A stretch of DNA of 64,000 bases from contig JAHLJT010004567.1 of assembly GCA_031308135.1 (NCBI GenBank), forward strand, positions 128,473,356-128,537,355, read 5' to 3'. The notes beneath the pieces are model-generated. The model was not told where the DNA came from. It ran no database searches and saw nothing but the letters and a program-made list of their open reading frames with translations. This document shows positions 1 to 10,875 of the stretch, piece after piece; the stretch's first letter is position 1; the number at the start of each line of letters is the position of its first letter. Origin of the DNA: Acheta domesticus. Taxonomy: Eukaryota; Arthropoda; Insecta; Orthoptera; Gryllidae. The translations under genes and the position numbers were made by a program.

Positions 1-58
1 TACAGCTCTGATCGAGTACATTGTTTTTATCTGTGGTATACCCCGTATACCACAATAT

Positions 59-266
59 TAGTTGCGAAAATAAACTAATATTTTGATGTCAAATAAATGT
101 CTCGGAACGTCCTGACGAGCCGTGCCGTGCACTTCGAGCGACACAGCTCTCTCACCGCGTAGTATGCCTAGATTGAGTGTTAAACTAATTTCGTTTGCAC
201 AACAATGTGTCTACTATAAATAGTACATTTATTTGACATCAATATATTAGTTTATTTTCGCAACTA
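59..266. mobile_element. Small MITE with 42-bp terminal inverted repeats
   Basis: Positions 59-100 and 225-266 are inverted copies of each other over 42 bp with very few mismatches (outer bases TAGTTGCGAAAATAAACTAA). They enclose about 124 bp without an ORF. If the outer TA belongs to the target, the duplication is TA, as for Tc1/mariner-type MITEs. A second short palindrome, GTGGTATA-CCCCG-TATACCAC, lies just outside at 33-53. The family is not recognised. Confidence 0.6.
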
Positions 267-283
267 GTTGATGATAGTTGTTG

Positions 284-330
284 CAGTGGCGTAGCGTGAC
301 TTGCACGTTTAGGGATGCTCAACAATAACG
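284..330 (+). mobile_element. Terminal fragment of a hAT-like element
   Basis: The stretch starts CAGTGGCGTAGCGTGAC, a hAT-type terminus. Its first ~45 bases are nearly the same as the reverse complement of the right end of the hAT MITE at 40236-41012. The sequence diverges after that. No partner terminus was found nearby. The decayed hAT transposase at 2040-2640 points towards this end and could belong to the same element; that link is an inference. Confidence 0.5.
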
Positions 331-451
331 CGAACTGAAGATATCATGGTCTTTAATATTTTCTAGAATCTGTGTTATCAAACAAATGTTACAATACTTA
401 ACATACATCTTTATACTGCAACAGCATCTACTATCTATAGCGGCCTCACGT

Positions 452-1855
452 TGGGAAAGCCGAATTGCAACAGCATGCTCGAGCCCCACGGCGGGAGCCC
501 AAATTGCAACGCCATCGTCTAGCGGGTGGAAGAGAGGTGCGGGCCGGGAAACTATTTTGTAAATGATGAGCCGTAATTGGGCAGTGAAATAAAATTATAC
601 ATTTATTCCCGACCTACGGCCGGGGAAGTTACACAAAGAAAATCCCATGAGGTGGGATTACACCCTACCTATTGAGCTCAGTAAAGGGAAATTAAGAGAA
701 AAGATAGTTAATTACACTTCTGTTAGTCTTAAAAAAAATATGCCATTGCGCGGCACCGCTTAACTCTAACAAAACAAAAAAACAAAAAAACAGAAAGATA
801 GAACACTTTAGAATTTGGGAGACATTTTCGTCTCGTCTCGAGGCGGGACGCCCCAAAGCGCGGGCGTGCGTTAAAAGTCTTATCTGTTGAATGGGCGTGG
901 GCTGGGGTGCCCACGTTGCGGTCGATGACCTTGTCTTCAACGGGCGTTGTCTTATGAGCGGCAATGTTGAAACGGGAGGCTGGACGTCTTCTCGCGGCTC
1001 GTTGCGTGCCCCGAGGTCTCCTTTGCGCCTCGCCACCAAGACGCGGGTCGACTCCGGATTCGTTTCTCACTACGGCTCGGACGAGCGATACGACAGCATT
1101 TAATTGCTGTTGCGGACCGGAGGCTGGATCCTGGTACTCGCAACTCGCTTCTAAGTGTCTGTTTCGCGGCCGCTGCCCTCGCGTTTACCCGTTCATAACT
1201 CACTTCTAAGCGTTTCTTTCGCGGCCGATGCTCTCGTGTGTTCGCTCTCACGACTACCTCCCTAGTGTTGACTTTTTTTAAGATTTTGAGAATCTGTCCC
1301 TCTCCGGATCTTCCCCCTCCTAAGTTCATCCTAGGCTCGCTGACCTACTTTGTGAAACCTCTCATTGGCCGCACCTTACTGCGTCGCAGAATTAATTTTG
1401 ACGAATCGCGGTCCGAGGATTCGTGGAAAATTTTCTAAAGTGTCTCTCTCTACCGAAACGCTATCTCTGTTGACCGGAACGCAGCTGCGTTCGTCGGGGG
1501 GCGTTGGCATCCCTAGTGAGCAATTATTGTATGACAAAGGGGTTCGGACTTTCTTAAATTATCGCGACAGGCGTGGAAGCGAGGAGAGCGCCCCAGGATC
1601 GGCGGGGGTGGGTCACAAAAGGTGCATTCAGTGGAGTGGGTTCGTCAAGTGGCCTTTGACGACAAGTGGCCATAAATTTTTACCAGGTCGGCTTCCCGTC
1701 GGAGGGGTGGGTCTCTGACAGCAGGACAACGGGTGGGGGTAGAGCGCGGCTGGGCCGAGGCGAGCGGGGAAAGCGCACGTGCGCCTGCCTGAGAGTACGA
1801 AAAAGAAGTTTTGTTGTAAATTTATTAAGGCACCGCTATATGCCGCCACAATACA
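452..1855 (-). other. GC-rich LTR-like stretch, possible degraded LTR with PBS remnants
   Basis: This gene-free region is much more GC-rich than its surroundings. Read on the minus strand it would start with TGTGGCGG near 1855 and carry an AATAAA signal near 600. It is followed near 505 and again near 470 by two versions of a TTGCAATT...CCCGCCGTGGGG / CCCAACGTGAGG string, which resembles the end of a gypsy LTR plus a tRNA-Lys-type primer site. No second LTR and no target duplication could be fixed. Short ORFs here are not supported by any domain. Confidence 0.25.
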
Positions 1856-2039
1856 CGGGGCTATACACGAAAAAATAAAGAATATTTTTTATGTATTCTT
1901 ATCATCATTAGGAGACGCAATACAAATTTAAAGAACATTAACTATATTGTAAAACTAATGAATTAATAGATTAATTATTTTGTGGTGAATAAAAACTTAC
2001 CTTAAGAGGTGCGAAGAAACTCGCAATTAATACAGCAAT

Positions 2040-2640
2040 AAATTAGACAATCTTGTAAATCAAGTCAATTCTCCTGTTCTTTTGTAAGAACATATCAATA
2101 ACTCGTTCGATAAACTGAGGATCTGAAGTAAGTTCTCCGAGAAGCCTCCTTTCAATTGCTAATGAACTTAAACAAGAGTCTGTTGTTGCTCATTGTATTT
2201 CTTAGATGCGTTTTGATCCGCTTGAGAGTACTCATACGTTACTCCGTTCACTGGTTGCTGTTGATAAGGGAATGGTTAACACTAAACGAAGTAGTTTCGT
2301 AACTTCTTACACATTTTCCAAACCACTTACTACAAAGTATTTTAGAAGCTCTTGAGGTAAACATTGTTTATCATCAGTATTTACAGTACTTAGTTCATTA
2401 TCAAGTAGCTCTTTGTCAAAAAATGGATATTGTTTTGAGTGTCACGCGACATAGTGGGATAGGCAACCAGCAGAGTATCATCTGCATCCGAGTCTCCCTC
2501 AAACTCAGAACCATATGCCTGCTGGTCATTGACTGAATCAAATAATAAGTCAAACTCATTTCAAGTCAAGACATTTCTTGTAATTTCTTGAAGGACATTC
2601 GTTTATCCATTGCGAATCTGTGAAAATATGAGTAATGCAA
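2040..2640 (-). pseudogene. Decayed hAT transposase C-terminal region
   Basis: Reading the minus strand across two frames gives a hAT C-terminal dimerisation signature. LPQELLKYF is followed by a stretch close to LTIPLSTATSERS, then STLKRIKTHLRNTMS, then LAIERRLLGEL and DPQFIERVIDMF. These match the order seen in ZMYM1-like hAT transposases of animals. Stop codons and at least one frameshift interrupt the frame, so the gene is dead. The N-terminal and catalytic parts are not visible. The 284 hAT end lies on its 3' side. Confidence 0.5.
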
Positions 2641-3375
2641 CATCATCTTGTACATCAGGCTTGTCAAAAAACTAATACAATTCGAAAGCCGAGGGCATGT
2701 GTCAAGTAAAATAAGTACCTATAACAAAGTAATCATATTATGTTTTCACATGTATTTATTAATTATTCAATTTACAATTAATTTTCGAAAAAAAAAGTTA
2801 ATCGAAACTCGTTGGACAGAACGTTCAATATTATCCAACATATTTTCATCTTCATGTGTATTATATTGTCAACCACACAACTTGTTCAAAACACGTGTAA
2901 ATACATAAAACAAAACGTTACATACCTCAAAAGAGAAAATATTCTTGAGAATATTTTTTTTTAATTCTTCTCTTGCAATATTCACGGGAATACCAAGGTA
3001 AAGTCAAAGTAGGGAACGGATAGTAGTTACATATGAGACCACCAAAACGAAGAAATACGAAAGAATCTTCGTTCAGTATCTCAAGTGATTCTTATCTCCA
3101 TGCATTATATTTATCAACAATTAAGCTATCATTATGAGTTAAAATTATATTCTTAAAGCATGAGTCATAGACCTTACGGTAGGTGGTCAGTATAGAGACC
3201 ACTATGCTATAAAGGATTAAATGAGCGGTTTCTTTTCTCTATTTGTTAAGTAATCAGGTAAAGAAAAGAAACTTTCACTTTACATTGATATATCTTGGAA
3301 ACAAAGAAATGTCTTAAAGAAGAAAAACTCTAAATGTTATTTCAGTCAATATTCTCGTAAAACATTGCATCTCAA
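2641..3375. other. AT-rich stretch, nothing recognised
   Basis: Only short frames without recognisable domains are present. No terminal repeats, RNA gene or simple repeat stands out. Confidence 0.4.
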
Positions 3376-4210
3376 GGTGTGAAACGTTTTAACCTACACA
3401 ATGAAATAGCCATACAACAGATCCACTGTCAAAGAACACATCATCTTCTAAAATCACTCAATAATATTTGTGATACATTGCATATCAAAGTGCTTTTTTT
3501 TTTACCCGCACAATTACTGAAACAGATTCATGAAACAACAGATCCACTGTCTAAGAATACATCATCCTCTAAACTTCACTCAACAATAGTGTGTCCAGTT
3601 CACTCAATATTTGTGTGAAATATGCGTTTCAAGTGCGAAACGTTTTAACCAAACAATTAATGAAACAGAGATTCTCACAACAGATCCACCCTCTATGAAT
3701 ACATCATCCTCTGAAATAATGTATTCCCCCAAAATAATAGTTGTGGGGCTAATTTTATAAAATAAATCTTATATCCACCTTGAGACAATGGCATGGTTAT
3801 CCAGTGTTTCAGTTCTTCCTAAGAACAATGTAGTTCTGCTGGGGAACATTTTGCAATTTTGTGTGTGAAAAAATGTTAATGAAATAGAGATTCACACAAC
3901 AGATCCACTGTTAAAAATACATCCTCTAAAATTCACTCAATAATATTCATGTGATACATTGCATATCAGTGTGAAACGTAACCCACAAAATTACTGAAAT
4001 ACGAGATTCACACAACAGATCCACTGTCTATGAATCCTCTAAAATAATTATCCCCCCAAAATAATAGTCGTGTGGCTAATTTTATAAAATAAATCTTAAA
4101 TCTAACATGAGACAATGGCAAGGTTATCCAGTTTTTCAGTTCTTCCTTTGCACAATGTAGTTCTTGTTGGAAACATTTTGCAATTTTATTTGTGAAAAAA
4201 TGTTTGTGTT
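3376..4210. repeat. Diverged tandem repeat block beside the Helitron
   Basis: A ~100-bp unit containing a string like ACAACAGATCCACTGT and the words TTCACTCAATAATATT...ATACATTGCATATCA recurs about five times between 3376 and 4040. A longer ~165-bp segment at 3712-3870 (AATAATAGTTGTGGGGCTAA...) recurs at 4038-4205 with moderate divergence, a period of about 330 bp. The block sits 3' of the Helitron helicase on the minus strand. Helitrons often carry tandem repeats near an end, so it may be part of that element. Confidence 0.6.
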
Positions 4211-4338
4211 CCCTCTACAGAAGAAAGAGTCAATATAGGTGAAATGTTAACTAATATTCTTCAGAAAACGAAGATGCAATATATTAAATGAACATTACTC
4301 GATAACCTATCTATTATTTCTAAAGTAAAATTAATATC

Positions 4339-6096
4339 TTACAATATTTCTTTGTAGACAACATTAGATGTGTAATATTTACAATTGAAATCTCCTTGTA
4401 CACTGGATTTTACAATTTCCACTTTTACATCATGAAAGAATTTTACTCGTGAAAAACTGACATAGAGTTGACCATGTGTGAAAACAGGTGAACGAAGATA
4501 AATACCTATCTTATCAAATGTTTGGCCGTGCGATTTCTTTATTGTCATAGCAAAAGACAAACGGATCGGAAATTGACGTCTTTTCATCATAAATGGCATT
4601 GTAGGGTCTGAAGGCATTAACTCTATTCTTGGTATGAGTACTGTCTGCGAGTTAGTCTTTCCTGCTATAATTACTTCTGTTTCAATCAAATTCCTATGCA
4701 TTCTTTTAACTACCATTCTTGTACCATTCACCAATCCCTTTTCAGCATCCAGATTTCTCACTAACATAACCGCACCATTTTTCAATGTCAATTTGTGTGG
4801 AGGCAGTCCTAAAGGATTTAAAGTGTTCAAGAATTCTGTAGGATATAGCTGTTTCTCACTCTCTTTTTCTGTTAAAACAACTGAATCTATGCTTAAATAT
4901 GTTTTTGAATCCCCCTTGATAATTTCCGTTACTACTCGATTATTTATCATCAAACCATCTTCATTTTTGGGGCATAGAATAGCTCTATTATAACAATATT
5001 CGATATTTCCACCTTCAACCAATTTATTAAAAATGTGAGTAACGATATCGTCTCGGCCAATACACTGGGGTGGTATTTCTAATGCAACTGGTGATATTTC
5101 TTCATGCATTAGAAGGATACCATTTCCTAGTTTAATTAACCACTCACTGAAGGCTGTGTCGCCTTGTGCTTTCATGTTCCTGGTGAGTCTGTATTGATGT
5201 ATAAATGGCCACAATTCCGATGATTTTAATACGTGTTCACAAATGGTAACCATGTTTCCTCCACGTACAACTGGAAGGATTTGTCTAAAATCACCACCAA
5301 AGAGGATACATTTACCTCCAAATCGTTCCTGTGATTGCATGATATCTTGTAGAAGTTTGTTTATTACAGTTGATGCCACTCTTGGTACCATAGAAACTTC
5401 ATCCCAGATAATCAAATGTGCATTTCGTAAATTATCAGCCTCTATCGAATTAGGTCTCAAAGAAGATACTGAATTTTCCAGCATATGAATTGGGAACTTG
5501 CAAATGCTGTGTGCTTTTCGACCACCTTGCAATAAAGTTGCAGCTATGCCTGTCCAAGCAACAGGAAAAACAATTTTGGTTTCTCCTCTAAGAATGTGTA
5601 AAATGCATTTATAAATGAAAGTTTTTCCTGTTCCTCCTGGGCCATCTACAAACCAACATTTTGAATGTCCAGATTTAATGCATCCTAATATTTCATCTAC
5701 AATGGTCTTTTGTTCGTGATTCAGACGGGCATACAATGCCTTTCCTTTCTGAATTTCATCTTCTTTATTCAACACAAATGATGAGCGCTGTAAATTCAGA
5801 AGAGGTTCAGGTAGATTGAGTTTTGAACAATTTAAACTATGAGATTCAAGAATATTGTTAATTTCAGGCAATGCCAAATGTTGACTGAATACATCATTGT
5901 GACCTAATTTGAAATCCTCACTTAAATAATTATTAAACTTTTCCCACATATCTTTGATGTTTGAAGGATTGCAAAAAACGCATATGTATGCAAACAACTG
6001 TCTCGGCTTTTGATGCATGTGAAACAATGATGCTTCGTCAAGACAATCATTCCATTCTTTATCATCCTCTACCAGATGTAGAGCTTTAGCAGCCAA
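4339..6096 (-). pseudogene. Helitron helicase domain (Pif1-like), part of a broken RepHel gene
   Basis: The 585-aa open frame is a superfamily 1B DNA helicase of the Helitron type, which unwinds DNA during rolling-circle transposition. Walker A is visible as GPGGTGKTFIYK (about residue 152) and Walker B as LIIWDEVSMVP (about residue 230). The C-terminal HGQTFDKIGIYLRSP and GQLYVSFSRV blocks are typical of eukaryotic Pif1/Helitron helicases. The domain itself is open, but the gene upstream is broken by frameshifts near 6390-6400 and 6100, and by the solo LTR at 6955. The first residue is not a genuine gene start: the domain continues from the Rep portion. Confidence 0.85.
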
Positions 6097-6117
6097 GAAG
6101 AAAGTTTCACATTCTTG

Positions 6118-6954
6118 TCAGTTAATTGTTTTAAGCTCCTCGTATGATGAAGACACCTTTCTATGCAGAAGTAAAATGCGAAGGAAGAATCTCTCTCTAT
6201 CAGAAGTATTTACGGTGAACATTCTTCCAATGCACTTGCTCGATCTCTTCCTTTTTTGCCACTTATTATTTGACCATATGTAATATTCTGGGATATCTTT
6301 ATACAGAATGTCTTTTGCAAACGCATCAGTTTTATTTAATGCAAACCATCCTGTCAACTTCGTTTCTTTTGCATTGGCACTATTCAATGCTTCTCTTTAA
6401 TTTCCTGCTTGAAAATATACAATATGTTCCTGTGGCAAATGTACCTGTAATCTCTCTATTGTGTGAGATTTCTTCTGCATATACCTTTCGTGGAGACGCC
6501 AAACTGCTTCTGCTGGACTCACGTAGCGAGTATTGATGTGAGCAGAAGCCTCCTCTACTGACATGGTTGCCTCATTTTCTGCATTTTGTCTAATTTTAAG
6601 TGCAGCACAGTCATGGCCCTTATAAATATATTTGAATACATACTTTATGCACCTTATAGAACTGCGGACTTCAACATTTATATGGGCATTGAATCTTAAC
6701 GTCAAGTACGGGTTGTATGGCTCGATCCATCTGTTGTCTACCTGAACACCATTACGCACTACAATTTTATTGTCATTTCTTCTTCGATATAGGGGGTACC
6801 CATTTATATTGCTGTGCGTTTCTACAACATTCTTTGGGATAACCCTTAGTGCAGATTCCATTTTCCATGCATGGAGCAGCTGGATTTAAAGAACCGCATG
6901 GTCCATGTATCATGCACCCACTAAGAATGTTGTGCAGTTGTGGATCTACAGACA
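6118..6954 (-). pseudogene. Helitron Rep region, catalytic tyrosine segment
   Basis: Three overlapping frames (6773-6954, 6397-6861, 6118-6387) carry the middle of the Helitron protein. The cysteine-rich CMIHGPCG...CMENGICTKGYPKEC block comes first, then IKYVFKYIYKGHD, which is the Rep tyrosine motif. At least two frameshifts separate the pieces, so no full protein can be made. The right edge is the exact insertion point of a solo LTR, and the reading resumes on the far side at 7594. Confidence 0.8.
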
Positions 6955-7589
6955 TGACGTGGTTTAGGGGTTAGTTTGCCTAAGGGGGTAAGGAGAGCAA
7001 CTCGCTGAGAGGGATCGGGACTGCCTACAACCTGCGGGAAGACGTTTCCTGAGGTCTTGGAAGTTCATTGATACACACACACTTCTCTTAACCTAGTTTA
7101 TTAAATGAGTTAGTTACATGTGCACATGAAGTGGGCTGAGGGCCCAGACTACATTTTACAAGATGGCAAGCGCCATTTGACGTTAATGCATGTTCTCCAC
7201 ATTACTGACTCGTGATCTACGGAGCCTCGTACAACGTGCAGGGCAACGTCCGGAGTGATTCCTTCAGAGGTCGCGTCGAAGTGTCCAGAAGACACACAGA
7301 GAGAGTGCCCGGAAGGGCGTCAAGGGTTATATGGTCTCGGGTCACGTGACAGCCGTGCCGTGTGCAAACTCAGTAGGCTCGTGTGCAAAATAGGGCGCGT
7401 GCGAGGACCCGCAGGGGATGGCCCACCACAGGCGCATCCTGTTTGTTGCGGAGTCCATGAGCCGCCAGGCTGGCGCCGTTGGTTCACCGCAGGCTTCCGG
7501 ATGAACAAGCCCATACTGCGCACTTTGCACTTGGCTTACGTGACCCGGATCTTATGTTTCCCCGCATCAATAAATTGATTCCTGTGACA
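6955..7589 (+). mobile_element. Solo LTR inserted in the Helitron
   Basis: The 635-bp insert begins TGACGTGG and ends CCTGTGACA. It is flanked by a direct GACA (extended match ACAGACA at 6948-6954 and 7587-7593). TG...CA ends with a 4-bp duplication fit a Ty3/gypsy-type LTR. An AATAAA lies near the right end (7569-7574), which suggests plus orientation. Removing the insert restores the Helitron frame. It holds no ORF with a recognisable domain. Confidence 0.65.
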
Positions 7590-8490
7590 GACACATCTGG
7601 TAATTCAGCCATCGCGTCGAAATCAATGTATTCTACCTCTCTTATCTTGTCTTCATCTTTTAAAACTAAAATGTGTGCATGTGGCAACCCCTCTTTTGAA
7701 ATTCTATAACGTGCACATGAGCAGTGACTACACGATATTACACACTACAAGATATGCCCTTCGATAATTAATAATTAGAGCTATTAATTTTTGATAAAAC
7801 GCTCTAGAAATTAAATCACGTCTATTTTCAGTTTTTTAGTAGGAAGGTACATTATTAACTATTTCTTTCCACTTTGGATTAGCAGTGAAAGTAATAAATA
7901 AGTCAGGTTTCCCAAAACGTGCTACAATAGACATGGCATCTTGATAATTTTGGAGCATGTTCCTGGGACTTCCTATGAAAGTAGATGGTAGAACCGCTGG
8001 TATTCTAGGACGTATACCTCGTTCATGAGCTTCTGAAGAGAGGAAATCCATCAGTCCTTTGTAGTTTTCAGCTCTTAGTTGCTTCTGACGCGACATCACA
8101 TAAGCAATTCTTGAACCCTCAACTTTGACGTAAGCATCTACAACGTATTGTTGAAACAATCTGCCAGAACTGTGTAAAATACTGAAACCATCTCTTACCG
8201 CTAAGTGGTAAGAATAGTACTGCAACTGAGTAACAACATTACGAACCGAGGTGGTATGGACAGAATCATGACTCAGCCCAAGCTTCCACGATGGTTCTCC
8301 ACATGGAAAAAGTAATGGATAAGACATGGGATCAGTATGAGGGTTGAGAGCAGAAATTCTTTTAACCTGATGACCAGATGCTTTAGAATGAATCGTGAAA
8401 GAAATATTGTTGGGGGAGCTCCATCGTCACTTAGAAATACGGCGGCAATTTCACCAGTTGTAGATGGATTGTAACGTCTTTTATCAAAAT
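7590..8490 (-). pseudogene. Helitron Rep N-terminal segment (Helitron_like_N)
   Basis: The frame 7836-8327 has the Helitron N-terminal signature FIGSPRNMLQNYQDAM followed by GKPDLFITFTANPKW. Further downstream, in a separate frame (7594-7690), GLPHAHILVLKDED contains the HUH metal-binding motif of the Rep nuclease. Upstream, to about 8490, a further frame reads RRYNPSTTGEIAAVF-like sequence before running into a TA repeat, where the gene is truncated. Stops and frameshifts lie between 7690 and 7836 and near 8400. The role would be single-strand nicking during rolling-circle transposition, but the gene is dead. Confidence 0.8.
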
Positions 8491-8501
8491 TATCGGTACA
8501 T

Positions 8502-8529
<28 letters not shown>
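8502..8529. repeat. (TA)n microsatellite
   Basis: Pure TA dinucleotide run at the point where the Helitron coding sequence stops. Confidence 0.9.
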
Positions 8530-8532
<3 letters not shown>

Positions 8533-8636
8533 GTAACTTTAGCACCTCCTGTAACTTTTGAACGGTTAAAGTTATTGCAATGTAGTTTTCACGGAAGTGC
8601 ATGAGGGGAAGGGCTAATAGATACGTGCATTAATTA

Positions 8637-9650
8637 CTATTTTATCACTTGTATTTTACGAGATTTTTTAGGTAACTTTGTTTTTTCAAATGAAACTATA
8701 CATATTTTTTCAGTCCACCATGACGAGCGTCAAAAGACGAATCCAATGATGTACATATTGTCATATGTTAGATAAGCGTTTTTTTGATTAATTTTGATTT
8801 TTGCGACTGGGGTTTAATGGACATTTTGAATAGTCTACCACACAAGGTCACGGAGCTCTCCACCAGCAACGCGCGCCCGAGCAAGGGAAGGGAGATTTGA
8901 AGATACGAAACATATTCCAAATATTCACAAAACCATTAGTTTTTTCCTGAACTGTGCTTTCCATCCTTCTGCATTTTCAGATTATCGACTTTCTTTGATT
9001 GAAGGAATTAAAGGATGGAAAATAAGGATTTGTCATTATTTTGTATCGTATTAAAATTGTTTATAACTTCAACTCCATTTAATGGGATTTCATAAGATAC
9101 GTAGTAATGGGATCTTGAAACAAAGCACAATAAGAATAAATAATTAAAACGGTACAAAAATATATTGTATATTTTGAGCAAACAATTTCAATGTTAATAC
9201 GAATATAATAATAACTTAGGAATAGAAATAATCTTATTTCAATAAATACTACTTAAGATAAATCCGTATTTTCAATCCCTAAGAAACCCAAATTACTGAA
9301 AATGGATTAAGATGAAAAGGAGAGTTCAGGAAAAAATGCAACAGTTTTGTGAATATTTTTCGTATCCTCAAGTACTTAAATCCCTTCCCTTTCCCGACCC
9401 CGCGTTTGCTGGGGGAGCGCTGCGTGACCTTGTGGGGCTGACAGTTACAATGAAAATATCCGTTAAACACTAGTCGCAAAAAAATCACATTTACTCAAAA
9501 AAATGCTTATCTAATATATGACAATATTTATATCTTTGGATTCGTCGTTTTACGCTTGTCATGATAGACTGAAAAAATATGTACAGTCCCATTTGAAAAA
9601 AATAAAGTTACCTCAAATATCTCGTAAAATACAAGTGATAAAAGGGAAAT
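8637..9650. mobile_element. Large imperfect inverted repeat (foldback-like element)
   Basis: The left arm (about 8637-9040) and right arm (about 9255-9650) are inverted copies with moderate divergence. The outer part, TTTTATCACTTGTATTTTAC, is shared exactly. Further matching landmarks are GACGAATCCAA, a CACAAGGTCACG block and the TTTTTTCCTGAACT block. The ~210-bp centre is AT-rich with no ORF. TA repeats flank the unit. The arms are around 400 bp, which suggests a foldback/MITE-like element. No target duplication was resolved. Confidence 0.6.
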
Positions 9651-9705
9651 CAATTAATTTACCCTTCGCACTTTAGTGCTGCAGGATTGTCCTGCTTAGG
9701 CTAAT

Positions 9706-9761
9706 ATACATATATGTATGTATATATATACATACATATGTGTATATATATATATATATAT
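9706..9761. repeat. TA/TACA-rich simple repeat
   Basis: Alternating ATACATATATGTATG and TA runs end directly at the left LTR of the gypsy element. They are matched by another TA run at 18848-18886 on the other side, so the retrotransposon inserted into a TA microsatellite. Confidence 0.85.
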
Positions 9762-10796
9762 TGTGACCGTACTTACCTTTGCTGGCTCACGGTTACACAT
9801 ATCATAAAATTTTTTTTATGTGTGGGTACAGGAGTTCTTTAAGGGGGTTACTTTAATCTACAGTATCTGGATTCAAAGGCCTACTATCATATAAACAGAA
9901 TTTATTAGAACAAAAGAACAATAAGACATCATTACATTACCAACATAGCTTGCATCATTGCTTTGATCATAATTCTATGGTTCATTCTGTACATCTCTAA
10001 CCTTCCCACCATTACATTATCATTCCCGCTTATGCAACTTCCAACCCTTTGGAAAAACTACGTGCCATTCATATGCTACTACGCACATCATTACTTTCAA
10101 CGCTACACAGTGAGCATCCTGAACTGGCGTTTCATTTAATTTTCCTTCTATTTGTTCACAATTAGAATTACTTATCTGATCGTTACGATCGTCGATTTCT
10201 ACGTGACGCGTTGCTGCCCGTTCCGCCTGAGGCCGGGAGGTAACCTTGATGCCCGCGATGCTCCGTCTGCCCACGTGTCACCGCAGCCCGTTTCCAATCC
10301 ACCGGCGTCGCCTTCCCACGGTTTCTTTCTTCACACGATGACTTTAATCGTATCAGCTCAGCAGCTCCACCGCATAATCACACATCAGCACAGCCGCACC
10401 AACTATCATTAACCCGCATCGCCCACGTGTCCGTGCACTGTTCCCCTTTTTATTTAAATTTCGTAATTATTCTCTCTTAAATAAGTTCACCACAATCCTT
10501 ACACTCGCTTATTGCACAGTTCATCACAATTTTTCTTTCTTAAATACCTGTTGTCCCGATTACACTGGATTTCTTGTACATCAAAGCATCGCTCTCTAAC
10601 CACCATTGCATACCGTCCTCACACCATGCTGCTCAACCGCCCACTGTCGCTTTTGCGCGGTCAGACCGATCAGTTCCCACTACCCCGTGCGCTCGTTCAC
10701 GACTCTGTCGATCCGTTCCGCCGCGGTTCCTCACTCTGCGCGCTACTTTTGAATGTGGTGGAGCGCCTATTCTTTGTGTTTTGACCAATACGGTCA
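9762..10796 (-). repeat. 3' LTR of the gypsy element
   Basis: On the plus strand it starts TGTGACCGTACTT and ends CAATACGGTCA, so the outer ends are short inverted repeats (TG...CA). It has the same length as the LTR at 17813-18847 and matches it wherever compared. Short ORFs inside occur in both copies and are not considered genes. Confidence 0.95.
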
Positions 10797-10811
10797 AATA
10801 ACCCCCCACGT
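10797..10811 (-). promoter_or_regulatory. Polypurine tract
   Basis: Read on the minus strand the purine run GTGGGGGG lies just before TTATT and the 3' LTR. This is the expected place for the plus-strand primer of reverse transcription. Confidence 0.7.
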
Positions 10812-10875
10812 TATCAAGATTTTTTTTTACACAGTGAAAAATAATCTTCTAATCCATTGCTTCCAGGGTTCTCCT

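Noticed and set aside
692..1878. Overlapping ORFs of 60-125 aa as genes
   Set aside because: They overlap on several frames in a GC-rich stretch, show low-complexity Arg/Ser/Pro composition and no domain.
6955..7589. Intron in the Helitron gene
   Set aside because: The flanking duplication and TG...CA ends indicate an LTR insertion; splice sites at the edges are absent.
10020..10801. ORFs of 84-90 aa present twice with identical translation (also 18071-18906)
   Set aside because: They lie in the two LTR copies of the gypsy element; identity reflects the duplicated LTR, not gene conservation, and no domain is present.
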